64,000 nucleotides of DNA from Aquilaria yunnanensis (lineage: Eukaryota > Streptophyta > Magnoliopsida > Malvales > Thymelaeaceae), in the NCBI GenBank assembly GCA_039654915.1, contig CM077599.1, positions 25,295,501 to 25,359,500 of the forward strand. The letters run 5' to 3'. This document shows positions 47,178 to 59,109 of this stretch, piece after piece (position 1 is the stretch's first letter; each line of letters opens with the position of its first letter). The translations under genes and the position numbers were made by a program. Below the pieces are notes generated by a model. It did no database searches and had not been told where the DNA came from. It worked only from the letters and a program-made list of their open reading frames with translations.

Positions 47178-47982
47178 ACACATTGCTCTACCCAGAAAAA
47201 AGGTGAAACTGTAACTTTAGGGCCTCTTCTCGCCATCTTCAGCACCAGAAACCTTAAACTTTCCCAACTGCCGCAACCACCCTTGGAACTCACATTTCCT
47301 TTGCCCGACGCTTCAACCGCTCCTCCAGCGGTCACTTCCAGTCCTAGCTCGCCGCCCCTGCTTCCCAGTAAGCCGCGCTGCCTGATCCGAGGGTCCCCCA
47401 CCACCTTTTGTGCCAATCAAAGGAGAGAAAGTTTTCAAAATCTTGATCGAAACACAACACCGTCATGTCCTGTCACGGATTCGCTGATTCCCCCGCTGCC
47501 GATTGCCATTCCTTTGCCAGCCAAGGTCGCCGTGGCCGCCACATTGGAGCCCAGCCTCCGATTGCCCCAAGTCGCCGGCGTTAAGAGAGAATCGAAGTCG
47601 ACCCGAAGTGAACATGCGATCCGACCCGTTCCTCTACAGTCGACCCAGCCAAGCTTTCTCCTCTTTTGGTAAAACACTCGTTTAGCCCCTAAACTTTGTA
47701 TTTCGATCACCTGAGTCCCTGAAATTTTTTATTTTGCATAAAGTCACTGACAGCAAGTTTTTTTTTATTGTTTTTCTATTTTTTGTTTGCTTATTCGTTC
47801 AGATTAGTCATGCATCAATTAAATTAATAATATCATATACAATTACATGTTTACGCAAGAAATTTAATTTTTGGACTAACTAATTTAAGTTTTAGCTTTT
47901 AAATATTCAAAATGCACTACAAAGTTCAATTTTAAAGTATTCATTCCACATAAGTTTAATTATTCTTATTTGTTTTACAGCA

Positions 47983-50135
47983 ATGGATCTAATAATGGAC
48001 ATGTCTGGCATAAATGCCGATAACTCCAATAATCAAGGGATTGTTAGTGCAAGTGGTGCTAAGAGAGGGCAAAGTAGGTCTTGGTTTAAAGTTTGGAATA
48101 AATTTGAGTGTATTGATGGAGAGTTATATGAAGATAAAGTGAAAAGACCCAAATGCAAGTATTGCAAAGTTAAGGAGTACAAAATTGATTCTACAGTGGG
48201 AACAAAAAACCTTTTGCACCATTTAAATAAGTGTGCCAAATATCAGAGTTCTTTAAATAACAATGGTAGCAATGAAGTATCATTCCATGGAAAATTAGAT
48301 GAAGAAACTTGTGGAGAGTGGCAGTGTAGAATCACAATCAAGCATGACCTACCATATTCTTATGTTGAATATAAAGAGGTGCATGGTTACAATTCATATC
48401 TAAACCCAAGTGTTAAACATGTATGTCGAAACACCCAGAAGAGTGACATTGTTAAGTTCCATAATAAATTAAGGGAATAGCTTAAATCTTCTTTGAGGAA
48501 CGTTTCTGGAAGAATTTGTTTAACTAGTGATATATTGACTTCAATGATTGATGAAAATTATCTTTGTGTCACTACACATTATTTGGACATTAGTTGGAAG
48601 TTGAAGAGTAAAGTCTTAATTTTTCAACATCTTGAACCACCTCATAATTTTAACATATTATATGAAAAAATATTTGGTCTCTTAGAATGACCTGGGATTG
48701 ACAGTAAAATTTTTTCCATCACTTTAGACAATGCTAGCAACATGACTAGTATGCAGACTTTGTTGTGTGCCTAACTCAACCTTCGAAATGTTTTGATTTG
48801 TGGGGGAAAATATTTTCATGTTCGTTGTAGTGCACATATTTTAAATCTCATTGTTCAAAATGGGTTGAAGGCCGTTTCTGGACATCTAAAAGAATCATAG
48901 AAAGTGTTTTATATGTTTCTGGATTAGAAGCAAGAAGGATTAGGTTTTTTTAGTGTGCCGTAGTAGTTGGGGTAAACATTTCAAAATTATTGTAGCTAGA
49001 TGTGCCTACACGGTGGAATTCCACTTATTTGATGCTTGAAAGGACACTTCTTTATCGTCAAGTATTTTCTCAGCTGCAAATTGTTGACATATGTTATGAA
49101 CATTGTCCTAGTGATGGCGAATGGGACAAAATTGCAAAAAAACATAGCAATTTTAAAGCCTTTTTATGAAATGACTACTCTCTTCTCTAATTCTGAGTAT
49201 CCCACTACCAATTTGTACTTTGAGAATATATGAAGAATGCAAAAGTTTATACTAGATGCAATGGATAATCTAGGCTTTTAAATAAGAAAAATGTTACGAC
49301 AAATGAATGAAAAGTTTTAGAAGTATTGGGAAGATTTTTCAGTAGTTTTCTCATTTGCAGTTGTACTTGATCCTTGGTATAAATTAGTTTTTCTCAAATA
49401 CTACTATGAGAAATTGGATATAGCTCATGCTTCTAAGTGGTTAAATCCTCGATATCAATTATATTTCCTTTTCAAAGAGTATGAGACTCATAGTGGTAGT
49501 TTATCTTACTCGTGTGATGTTGGAACTGGTGGTGGACAATCTTGTTGAGAAGTAAATTCAAATCTTCTCGTAAGTAAATTAATTTTTGGTTATTATGCTA
49601 ATATGTACTCTTTTATATTGTACGATACTCTTAAAATTGATAGATATGTTGATATGGATGTGGGATTTTTCCCAAGATATAATGGGGACTTTCAACTTAA
49701 AGTCACAGCATGATCTTTTATTTGGATGAACCTAGAAAGTCAATTGAGTTGAAGTTAGATGTCATTACTTTTTGGAAAGAAAATGAAGCACAATATCCAA
49801 TTATAGCACAAATGGAAAAAGACATATTAAGTGTTCCTATCACGATTGTTACTTCATAATCAACTTCTAGTATAAGCAGTAAGATTCTTAACAAATATAA
49901 GAATCGTCTTGTCCCTGACAATGTACAAGTTTTACTAACATCTTATAACTAGTTGTATGGTTATGAATGTATGGTTTCTCTTTTATATATATTTTTTATT
50001 TCAATATATTGTAGTTATTACTAATTTTGTTTCTCAATTAACAAAGTTGAGAAGTATGATTTGAAGCATTTGAATGACATAGAAGTGGAATTAGAGCAGC
50101 TAACCAGTTCTGAAACATCTTCTAATTTAGTGTAG
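47983..50135 (+). pseudogene. hAT transposase (BED zinc finger type), decayed
   Basis: Opens with MDLIMDMSGINADN, then a BED finger: WNKFEC, CKYC, a GTKNLLHHLNKC end (residues about 32-80). The 165-codon first stretch ends in TAG. The same frame family continues through ICLTSDILTSM, THYLDISWKLKSK, ITLDNASNM and HVRCSAHILNLIVQNGL (about 48500-48870), the RNase H-like catalytic region. DVPTRWNSTYLMLERTLLYR (about 49000) and LDVITFWKENEAQYPIIAQM with KYKNRLVPDNVQVLL (49755-49940) give the hAT dimerisation domain. An intron may separate the last exon (EKYDLKHLNDIEVELEQL, stop 50133-50135). At least six stops and several shifts make it inactive. Confidence 0.88.
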
Positions 50136-53100
50136 AGGTGAGATTATTATTAGTCACTTTAAAGTAGTTGGGTTTTTTTTTTTAAATTTTGTAGTACTTT
50201 TTAGGCAATGACTCGATTTATAATTAAGCACAAACAACTCTATATATTTGCTTTGGTATTTCACTAACTAGCATTTTTTTGGCAATTCATAAGTTTCGCA
50301 AATGCAAGTATTTGAAAGCAAGCACTTCCGACTTTGTCATTAGCTTTGTTACTTGAGACTTTTAACATAGCTTGTTGTTGCCATACTCTTTTTCATTAAA
50401 ATGTTTTTATTTAGTTGTAAAACTTGATATTGGAATGAGTTGTTATGTTGCTTTAGGATTTATATTATTATTTGTGATTTTAGGCTTTTGTGGTTTTGAA
50501 TGGGAAATAATGTTTTAAGTAATTTAAGCTCGAGCCTATACAAACTGTATAAAATTAAATCATCTCAAACTCATACGTGTTTTACTAGTAGTTTGAATTA
50601 AAATTTTATATAGTTTAGCCTTGTTTTCAAATGTTAAAGGCAATTAACGATAACAGATGCTAAAATAAGTCCTTCATATTATAAAGAATTGAAGTTTGAT
50701 TTAGTAGCTTTATAGGAGAATCCTAAAATACGTCCTTTCAGATTAAGATTGTTAAATTAAACTAATCACTATTAGTAAAATTACCAAATTTGAAAATACT
50801 GAAAATTATTAAGTCCTATCAACCAATAAATCCTAGAAGACCCTTAAACAAAGCAAGACAAATTATTTTTGTAATTTACTTTTTAAATTTCATAAGATAC
50901 CTAAACAAAAAGTATTTTTGATGTACTTTTTGAATTTCTTAAATTGCATGGTCATAGTTAATGTACAATTTAGATAAATAATTAATATATAAAAAATTCA
51001 TGAATTTTTAAATATTTACTGATCATATATTTTATGTTAATTTGGATTAAAATCGGGTCTTGTCAGGTTTAGATTCCGGTCTTTTCGAATTTGGGTCAGG
51101 TCAGTCTCGGGTTTGGGTCTTTTCTGGTTTGGGTTATTTCAAATTTCGGTTAATTTAGGTTCAATCCAATATTGGTTCGGATATTTCGAGTTTGGGTCAT
51201 TCGGGTTTTGTATTTTTTTAGGTTTTACTTTAATCGGGTTCGGGTTCACATGGTTTAGGTACAACCAGGTTCGGGTTATTGACTTTTCTGATCAAATTAG
51301 GTTAGGTCAAGTTTGCGTTTGGGTAGGTCAGTCTAGGTTTTTTGGTCAGGTCAAATTTTGCCACCCCTACTTTTCCTCTTTTTTTTTTCCCTTTTTTTTT
51401 TTCATTTTTTATATTTTATTTCTAGTTCTATTTTTTTTATTGATAGCTTTTTATTTTTTATCAGTTTTTACTTGTTCTGTTAGATAAATTTATTTTTTTC
51501 TTTTATTAATAGTTGTTTGTTCTTTAATCAATAGTTTTTTATTTTCTTACCAACAATTAATCGTTCTTTTATCAATTTCTGCTTGTTCTTTAGATAAATT
51601 AATTGTCTATTCTTTTATCAGTACTTATTTGTTCTTTTATTAATTCCTTCTTATTTGTTTAGATAAACTAGTTATTTGTTCTTTTATCATTAGTTATTTG
51701 TTCTTTTATTAATAGATATTTATTCTTTTACTAGCAATTATTTATTTTTTTAAAAATTATCTATATTTTATTTTTAGTTATATTTTTATTTTTATTTTAT
51801 TAGCAGTTTTTTAATCAGTTTTTGGTTCTTTTGGATAAGTTAGTTTTGTTTTTTTATTAGTAGCTGCTTGTTCTTTAATTTAGTAATTGTTTATTCTTTT
51901 ACTAGCAGTTATTCATTCTTTTATCAATTTCTACTTGTTTTTTTAGATAAAATCATCGTTTGTTTTTTTATTAGTAGTTTTTTTTATCAGTAGTTGCCTA
52001 TTTATTAAGTTCCTATTTTTTTTATTAGGTGATATTTTTTCTTTTATCACTATTTTTTATTTCTTTAAAAGCATTTGTTTGTTCTTTTATTAATTTCTAC
52101 TTTTTATTTAGATAAACTAGTTATCTATTCATTTGTTAGTAGTTATTTATTTTTCTATTGGTAGTTTTTTTGTTTTTGTATCCATTCCTGCTTATTGTTT
52201 AAATAAACTAGCTGTCTGTTCTTTTATTTATTATTTTATTAGTAGTTATTTATTTTTTTATCAGTAGTCATTTGTTCTTTTACGAACATTTATTATTATT
52301 TTTTTAAATCTTGCCTTTTCTTTAGATAAACTAGTTGTTTGTTCTTTTAATAGTATTTATTTGTTATTTTATTAGTAGTTATTTATTTATTTTATCAATT
52401 TATACTTGTTCTCTAGATGAATTAGTTATCTATTCTTTTATTAGTAGTTATTTGTTTATTTATCTATAGTTATTTATTCTTTTATAGATTTCTACTTGTT
52501 CTTTAGATAAACTAGTTATCTGTTCTTTTATTAGAAGTTATTTGTTCTTTTATCCACAATTGTTTGTTCTTTTATCAATTCCCACTTGTTATTTAGATAA
52601 ATTAGTTATTTTTTATTTTATCAGTTTTTTTTGGAATTTTTAAAAGAACAGGTAAAACTGATAAAAAAAATAAATAAAAAGTGATAAAAGAACAAATAAA
52701 AGAATAAAAATAAACTAGGAACAATTCTAAAAAACAACATAGAAGAAAAAAAGGAAAAAGGAAAGAATAGAAGAAAAAACAAAAAAAGGAAACCAGAAGA
52801 ATAAAAAAAGGCAAAGGAACGCAAGAGAGAGAGAGAGAGAGGCCAAATGAAATAAAAAAAAAAAGGGGTGGACGAAAATAGAAGAAACCAAAAAGTGTGA
52901 AGCCAAGCCCAAAAAGATTTTAAAAAAAGAAGTTTAGAAATGAAGAAACTGAAAAAAGTAAAGAAAAATAACTAAAATGAAAAGGAAAAGAAAAAAAAAT
53001 GGACAAAAAATAAAGTAACATGAGAAGTATGATTCAAGGAGGGAGAAAAAAAGCAGCATCAAAAACATAATTTGGGAAAAAAAGGAAAAATAAAAAAACC

Positions 53101-53299
53101 AGCAACAAAATTTGAAAAATAAAACGAAGAAAAAAGAAACGGAAAAGGTAATAAAAAAAAGGGAAAAAGAAACAAGAGAAACGAAAAAAACAATGAAGTG
53201 AGAAAGCAAACAGGAAAAGAAGAGAATGAGCAATTAAATAAAAAAAAAGGGACAGGGAACGCATCAACAAAAGAAATAAAGAACAAAGAATGCATCAGA

Positions 53300-54136
53300 C
53301 AAGGTCAAACCCGTTTCCCTCTTATTTTCTCCTTGCTTCATAACTACTCTATCAATTATAGTTTTGTTCGAAATCAGTAACTTTAATACAAGTAATCACT
53401 TTTGTTGAGCCTTACACATAAGTTTGGCCTAGACAAGTTTTTTTCTTAGATTTTTTTCTTAATTTAAAGAAAACAGGACTTGAATCGATTGATCAAAAAC
53501 TTGTTTATAACTCATCTATATTATTTTTAATCTAATCATTAATAAAATATCAAGCTCCATCGATATTTCAAACAGAACACGTTAACCAACCACTCGACTG
53601 GGTTCAACTGGTTTTCAGCTCTACCGTGGAATTCGAATTATTCATACGAATGATTTTGTAAGGAGGATTGCCGTGCCTGTTCTGATACTTAATTTTGTTT
53701 CTACTGGCCAAAAGATTTCCTCCCTAATATGCAGATACAGGGAAAAAATTAACTATTTTTATTAACTCCAATAAAATCATAATTTTCTAAAATCAGCCTT
53801 CAACAAAAATAGCCATCAAGGCAATTCTGAAAAGTTATCATTTTCACTATTATCTATTAGCCTTTGAATTGTAAAGCCAGCCCGAGAATAGACAGAAAAA
53901 GATAAAATTTTGCACAGGAAAATTAAGGAAACGAGTTGTTTTCCTTTAATAGTTTTACTTTAGTGTTAGCATTTAAAATATAAGAGACAGTTCAACTTCC
54001 AAAATCAAGAAGGCATAAGAACCATTAGTAGCATTTCACTCCAAAATTTAGAAGGAACCGCTGTACAAGGCGGAGCTTTGAGAATTGAACATAAATTTCA
54101 CCGCTTTTCTTCTCAGAAAATAAACTGCCAACAAAA
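53300..54136. other. Upstream region of the F-box gene
   Basis: AT-rich, no gene or defined element. It must contain the F-box promoter; no convincing TATA box was chosen. Confidence 0.4.
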
Positions 54137-55339
54137 ATGGAGGAAAACTTGAAACAAGACAAGGAACAGAGGACGGAAACAGAGGTCTCTGATTTACCCT
54201 ACAGCCTCCTATTTGATATCCTCCAACGCCTGCCCTTGAAATCCATTTTCACGTCCAAATGCGTCTCCAAGCAGTGGCTTTCCCTCATCTCCGACCCCTC
54301 GTCCGGCCGCCTCTATGCGGCCACTCGAGCCAACAGCTCATCTTCTTCCTCCCGACAATGGAACCTTCTCTTCCGCTTCCTGCTCGAAACTCGAATCCTC
54401 TCCCCGGACACTGCCTTCAACCGCATAGCGCTTGACCACTCCGACAGCAACTACGCTTCCAAAGGCTTCTCCTTGGATTTCCTTACCACCAAACCAACTT
54501 CTCCCACCAAAATCCTCGCAGCCAGCAACGGCGTCTTGTTGTGTTCCAACGCTCTTTTCTGGCAGAAACGTTACTTCGTCTGCAATCCTCTGACTCGCCA
54601 ATGGACGGCCCTGCCTCGGCCGGTCCTCTCCGTACAATGGGCCGCGGTTGGTCTCGTAACCAGGCAAGATTCTTTCTTGGTCGTCAGGATCTGGAAGATC
54701 ACCGAAGATCAGAACTTATCATGCCTAATAAAAATCGAAACTTTCTGTTCCAAAACGGGACAGTGGCAAGTTTCAACGGTCCAATCCTCCGTTGTTGACG
54801 ACCGTTTCTGCATCAAAACCGACAGCCCTGTTGTCGAACACAAAGGGATTCTACACTGGTTGGAATCATACCATAAAATCATCACTTATAACCCAGAAAC
54901 AAACCAAATCGGATCAATAAAATTGCCCACAAGAAACCAGCAGCCAAAACGTAAGCAACTATCTCTGATAGGCCTGTCTGAAGGGCATTTGGGTTACTTG
55001 GAAGCCACGGATTCTTGAGTCGAGCCTCGCGATTTACGCCTGTGGCTGCTGACGAATTATGGTGATAGAGAATGGGGATTGAAGCGCGAGATTAGGTTCG
55101 GCGAGTGTTGGACAAACGAAGGAACGATGACAGAAGTTGTGAGGAAGAAGTTGTTTGTGTTTCCTTTGGCTCTGGACCCTTTTGATGCGCAAGTTGTGTA
55201 CTTGGGGCTCGAAGGGTGTTTGTTTTCGTGCAATGTCAGGACCGGGAGGTTGCGCGTTGTTCGCCAGAGAATCTGTTCGAATCAAGTGCTGGCCTTCGTG
55301 ATTCCGCCATGGCCAGTTAGGGTTCCTCAACAAAATTGA
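54137..55339 (+). pseudogene. F-box protein gene interrupted by a single in-frame TGA
   Basis: Residues 1-293 run from the ATG to a TGA at 55016-55018. The same frame then continues open for 106 more codons to a TGA at 55337-55339, with no frameshift. The F-box is at about residues 18-55 (LPYSLLFDILQRLPLKSIFTSKCVSKQWLSL, broken here for length at the R-L: 'ILQRLPLKS'). It is followed by an F-box-associated repeat region with VCNPLTRQWTALPRP, KTGQWQV, HKGILHWL and YNPETNQI, and after the stop LRLWLLTNYGDREW and GCLFSCNVRTG. The full frame of 400 codons is a normal length for such F-box/FBA proteins, which select substrates for SCF ubiquitin ligases. The stop removes only the last quarter. It may be a recent pseudogene, a null allele or a sequencing error. 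GC-rich third positions are still kept on both sides of the stop, which fits recent loss. Confidence 0.85.
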
Positions 55340-55620
55340 AATGGCTGCTAAAAGAACAAAATCAAATGCCGGGTTTTGTTTTTGTTTTTGTTTTTTTTGA
55401 CATTTGAATGCTTTGTTTTTCTTCAGACTTTGCAGGAGGTTAGGTCGGGTTCAAAACATTGAAGATTTATCGGATTTATAAAAATTTACAATAAATCTCC
55501 AGTCTTATAACCTTGATATCACTACAAAAGAGATCACAAAAACTGACTAACATATTGGTCAGTAATCGGTCACCAAAACACCTTTTGGTGATCAAAATAC
55601 ATGGTCAGCAAATGGTCAGG

Positions 55621-56762
55621 AAAACTTTGGATAAAATCCAAATTTAGTCCTCTAACTTTGATGATCATCCTAATGTGGTCCCTTAATTTAAAAAGTCACT
55701 ATTAAAGTCCCCTAACTTAACTAGTGTGTCCCATTTTGGTTCCTACTGTTAGTTTAATCGTTAGTTTAGATGGAAAATGCTTATGTGGCACGCCAACTGC
55801 CACATGGCATCCTCTTTTATGAAACACAAGTGACAAAACTAAAAGAATAATAGATATCAGGGTAAAATTGACATATGAAAATAATTCTAAGGACCTAAAA
55901 CATATATTAACCCAGGTCATCCTACGCAACTCCAACAGCAAATGGTGGTCCTGCAATTCAACGGCGGCGGCGTTTAAATTTGCTGGGCAAGGCAAACATT
56001 GACAACCCGAAATCGAGAGGGAGAAGAAGGGGAAATAGGGACGGGGAAATCGGGATAGGGAATAGGGAGAAGACGAGGAAATCGGGATGGGGAAAAGCGG
56101 GAAATTAGTACGGGGAAGACGGGGAAATCGGGACGAGGAAGAGGGGGAAATCGGGGACGATGAAGAGGGAAAAACAGAGACGAGGAGAGGAATAGAGGGG
56201 AAAGGGGAGAAATTGAAGAGATACAAAGGGGAAGGGGAGAAATCGGTGACGGGTGGGGGGAGGCAGTCGGGAGAAGGATGAGGAGTTGTCGGCGGTAGGC
56301 GTTGGACAGTGGCGAGATGGCCGCGAGATGGCGGCGATGGACGTTGTGCAATGGGCGGTGGCAAGATGGCAGCGATTTAGTGGAAGCGGCGTGAGGCGAA
56401 GCAAGGATGGTGGCCTGGGAACCATCGGCGGCGACTGGGCTTTGGTTAGAATTAGGGAAGAAAAACTTCAGGTTATTTGTGTTTCTAATCCCTAGGATTA
56501 TTGTTTGTATCAGTTTGGGTTTCAATTTTCATTTCTATATAGTTTGGTCATCCATTTTAGTTGAGGATGAAGCCACGTGGCAGTGTGGATGTCATGTAGA
56601 CAAAATTTATCCAAAATAACGCCTAAACTAACGGCAGGAACTAGAATAGGACACGCTAATTAAATTAAGGGACTTTAACAGTTACATTTTGAGTTAAGGG
56701 ACCACATTAGGGCGATCCTCAAAGTTAATGGACTAAATTTGGATTTTACCTATAAAACTTTG
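55621..56762. mobile_element. Mutator-like element nested in CACTA 2
   Basis: The element proper is 55630-56753, flanked by a perfect 9-bp duplication AAAACTTTG (55621-55629 and 56754-56762), as Mutator transposases make. Terminal inverted repeats of about 180 bp: the left starts ATAAAATCCAAATTTAGTCC and the right reversed GGTAAAATCCAAATTTAGTCC, both followed by TAACTTTGA-GATC, CCTAATGTGGTCCCTTAA, TTAAAGTCCC and GCCAC(A/G)TGGC. The interior is non-transposase, with a G-rich minisatellite. Confidence 0.9.
55985..56260. repeat. G-rich minisatellite inside the Mutator-like element
   Basis: Imperfect units such as GGGGAAATCGGGA, GACGGGGAAATCGGGACGAGG and GGGAATAGGGAGAAGACGAGG repeat for about 275 bases, purine-only on the plus strand. 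The Ser/Pro/Phe-rich minus-strand frames over 55717-56525 come from this repeat and are not supported as genes. Confidence 0.8.
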
Positions 56763-58662
56763 ATCACTAAGAGCTAGTGACCGAATATAGTAACCGAAAA
56801 AAAGGGTCAATAATCGGTCATAGCTGGTCACTGATTTAGTACCCGATATAATTGATCAGCAAAGTGATTGATTTAATTGGTCGATGAAACTACCTTTTTT
56901 TTATTAATTGATTTTTATCAATTATAAACTTTTGGTATTAAAATTAATAATTTAATTAACCATCTATTATAATTAACATACATGTAACAAAAATATTGTG
57001 ATTTCAATTTAATTAATGTAAATATCATTAATTTAAAATATATATATATATCCAAAAATATATTTTTTTAACAAAACATCCTACATAACAAATTATCCCT
57101 ACATATATAACAAATTATCCTAAATACTAACTATACTAACTATTATCTTCTCCATCAAATGCCTCCTCCTTTTCCTCGTCATCCTCCTTCACATCATTAT
57201 CACCAACATGGTCGGTCAACTCCTACAGGAAGGCCGCCAACTAACTATAGTCTACCAAGAGCGGAGGTCATGGCTGCCTGAAGGTCACCTCCTGAAGGTC
57301 ATGGCTTTATTGTTCTTTCCATGGCTTATATTTTTTACTGCTGAAGGCCCATTGTCTTGTTATATTCCATTTGAGCTAAACATAGCAACAAGCAGAAGGC
57401 CAAGAAAGAGAAAGTAGAAAGAAATCAATAAACCAAAAAAAGGAATTGACATATAGAAACAAAAAGTAAAAAACAATATGAAAATTGAAGGGAAGAAAAT
57501 GTACCAAATGATGCTCGCAGAGGAGGAAGAAAGAGAAATTGGCGGGCAAAATTTAATCAGAGCAAAGCAGAGTTGTGGGGCCTGATTAAAGCATTTGGCT
57601 GAAAAGAAAAGCTAATTTGGGCCGGGGCTATGGAAGATGACATTAAGATTTCAGGCTAGGTCGGTGTGTAGTAAATTTGAGAGTGGGAGTGAAGTAATAA
57701 GTTTGGTGGTGTTGTAAAGGTAAGCAGGTTGACGTTGTGGACAAAAATCTAACTAAGTAAAAAAGGGGGAGAGGGCCAATTGTGACTCTGGCACATTTAT
57801 TTTCCCTCGTTTATTTCTCCCACCTGGTTATTTCAACAATTGCTGCCCCATTCGAACCCAGAAATAAAATAATGCCAACTTGTGTTTCATCCATTTTGTT
57901 TTTCGTTTCTTTTTTTTCCCCTTCCTTCTTTCATATATACATTAACACCTATTTATACATAAAATTTTAAAATATTTGGTTAATATCGTATAAAATACTT
58001 ACCTAAACTGCAATATTGTATCTCTAGCTGCAAAAAGTGGATCTCCGGATAATGCTTCCTTTCCTCTCAAATAAAGGAGATCGGCGGTGAAAGATAGAAA
58101 ATAACAAGAAGAGTGAAAAAGATGCACAAAAAAAGAAAAGATAGCCGAAGACGTTTATATATTTATGCGGAGGGGATAGTGGCAGTCTAGCAGATTGGTG
58201 AAACTTTTTGGTGACCGATTAGAGTCAGTCACTAGATCAGTCACCACATTGACCGATTACTGACCGGTTAGTGACCAAATTTGGTGACTAAACCTTTACC
58301 GCCACTAGTTGGTCAGCACTTTTCTTATGATGCTGAAAGCACTTTTTGGCTACTAATTTAGTTACCAAAATCTTAGTGGTCACTTTTTTAGTCACCGTAA
58401 ATGGTCACCAAAACCTGATTCTCTTGTAGGTATTTGCCTAATTGAACATATTGATTTTCTGTTCCACGACCCCTGAAAAATTGTTGGAAACCATAAAAAT
58501 GTAGAGTTTTCTTTTCTTTTCATGAGTCATGACAAATGTGGAGTGTAATGTTATGGGAAACGCTGCTCATGTACCAAAAAAAAAAAATTAGGAAAGTAAA
58601 AGGAAATGCTGCTCATTGAAAAAGGGTCAATGCGTTTACCCGAGGTCTCGTTTCGTACTAAT

Positions 58663-59108
58663 TATATTTTCACGTTTAAAGTTAAATTATTTTTATTTTT
58701 ATATTTTATTTATCTAGAAACAATTTCATTTAAAAGTCAAATTTTACATAGGTGTAGCAATCTATTTAAAATAAAATTCTTAAATTTTATTAATTTTTTT
58801 TATTTTTTTAATGGATAAACAATTTATAAAAAATTAATAAAGAAACAATTTCATTTAAAATTCAAATTTTACATAGGTGTAGCAATCCATTTAAAATAAA
58901 TTCTTAAATTTTATTAATTTTTTTAATGGATAAACAATTTATAAAAAATTAATAAAATCATAAAAATTTTGCAACGAATGGATTACTACACCTAAATAAT
59001 ATTAGCTTTGAAATGACATTGGTTTTAGAAAAAAATATATAAAAATAAAAATAAGCAATTTTAGATTAAGTTGACTATGTTAACATAAATTGTGTGTTAA
59101 TCTTAGCC
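58663..59108. mobile_element. Foldback MITE family A, copy with internal duplication
   Basis: Arms as in the other copies (TTATTTTTATTTTTATA... and ...TATATAAAAATAAAAATAAG). An internal block of about 125 bp with AAACAATTTCATTTAAAA and TTTTACATAGGTGTAGCAAT is present twice (about 58718-58840 and 58843-58950). Confidence 0.72.
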
Positions 59109-59109
59109 C

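Larger units (their letters stand above)
45310..51369 (+). mobile_element. Full-length but inactivated hAT transposon, 6.06 kb
   Basis: Left end TAAGGATGACAATTGGG; right end reversed TAGGGGTGGCAAAATTTGACC. Eight-base target duplication with one mismatch. Both subterminal regions are crowded with GGTC(A/G)GGTTT and GGGTTATTTGGGT-type motifs, the usual binding-site-like repeats. The transposase remnant lies centrally on the plus strand (47983-50135). A TAAATACCG element (46474-47177) is nested within the 5' half, and a GC-rich leader with an open frame (47283-47672) precedes the transposase, possibly its first exon or captured DNA. Confidence 0.9.
44995..53290. repeat. Polypyrimidine-to-polypurine strand-switching block (interrupted by hAT)
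   Basis: The plus strand is T/C-dominated at 44995-45309 and 51370-52620, then flips to A/G-dominated at 52640-53290. At the switch (about 52605-52665) TTTTTTATTTTATCAGTTTT is mirrored by AAAACTGATAAAAAAAATAAA, a clear hairpin. 51480-52620 is a degenerate tandem array of TAGTTATTTGTTCTTTTATC-type units with recurrent TTTAGATAAACTAG. (GA)n lies at 52825-52842. Phe-rich open frames here are compositional artefacts. Confidence 0.7.
55517..58433. mobile_element. Non-autonomous CACTA (En/Spm) element 2 with TAT duplication
   Basis: The element proper is 55520-58430, flanked by TAT (55517-55519 and 58431-58433). Left end CACTACAAAAGAGATCAC; right end reversed CCTACAAGAGAATCAG, which appears to have lost one base from CACTACAAG. 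Subterminal zones are full of GGTCA, TTGGTGACC and GACCGATTACTGACC motifs in both orientations (55540-55620 and 56760-56880 left side; 58190-58420 right side). No transposase. A Mutator-like element is nested inside. Confidence 0.87.

Noticed and set aside
52602..53295. Phe/Leu-rich minus-strand 'membrane protein' frames
   Set aside because: Composition artefact of A/G-rich low-complexity DNA; no start context, no conserved blocks.
55717..56525. Ser/Pro-rich minus-strand frames of 215, 183 and 106 codons
   Set aside because: They translate a purine minisatellite inside a non-autonomous Mutator-like element.
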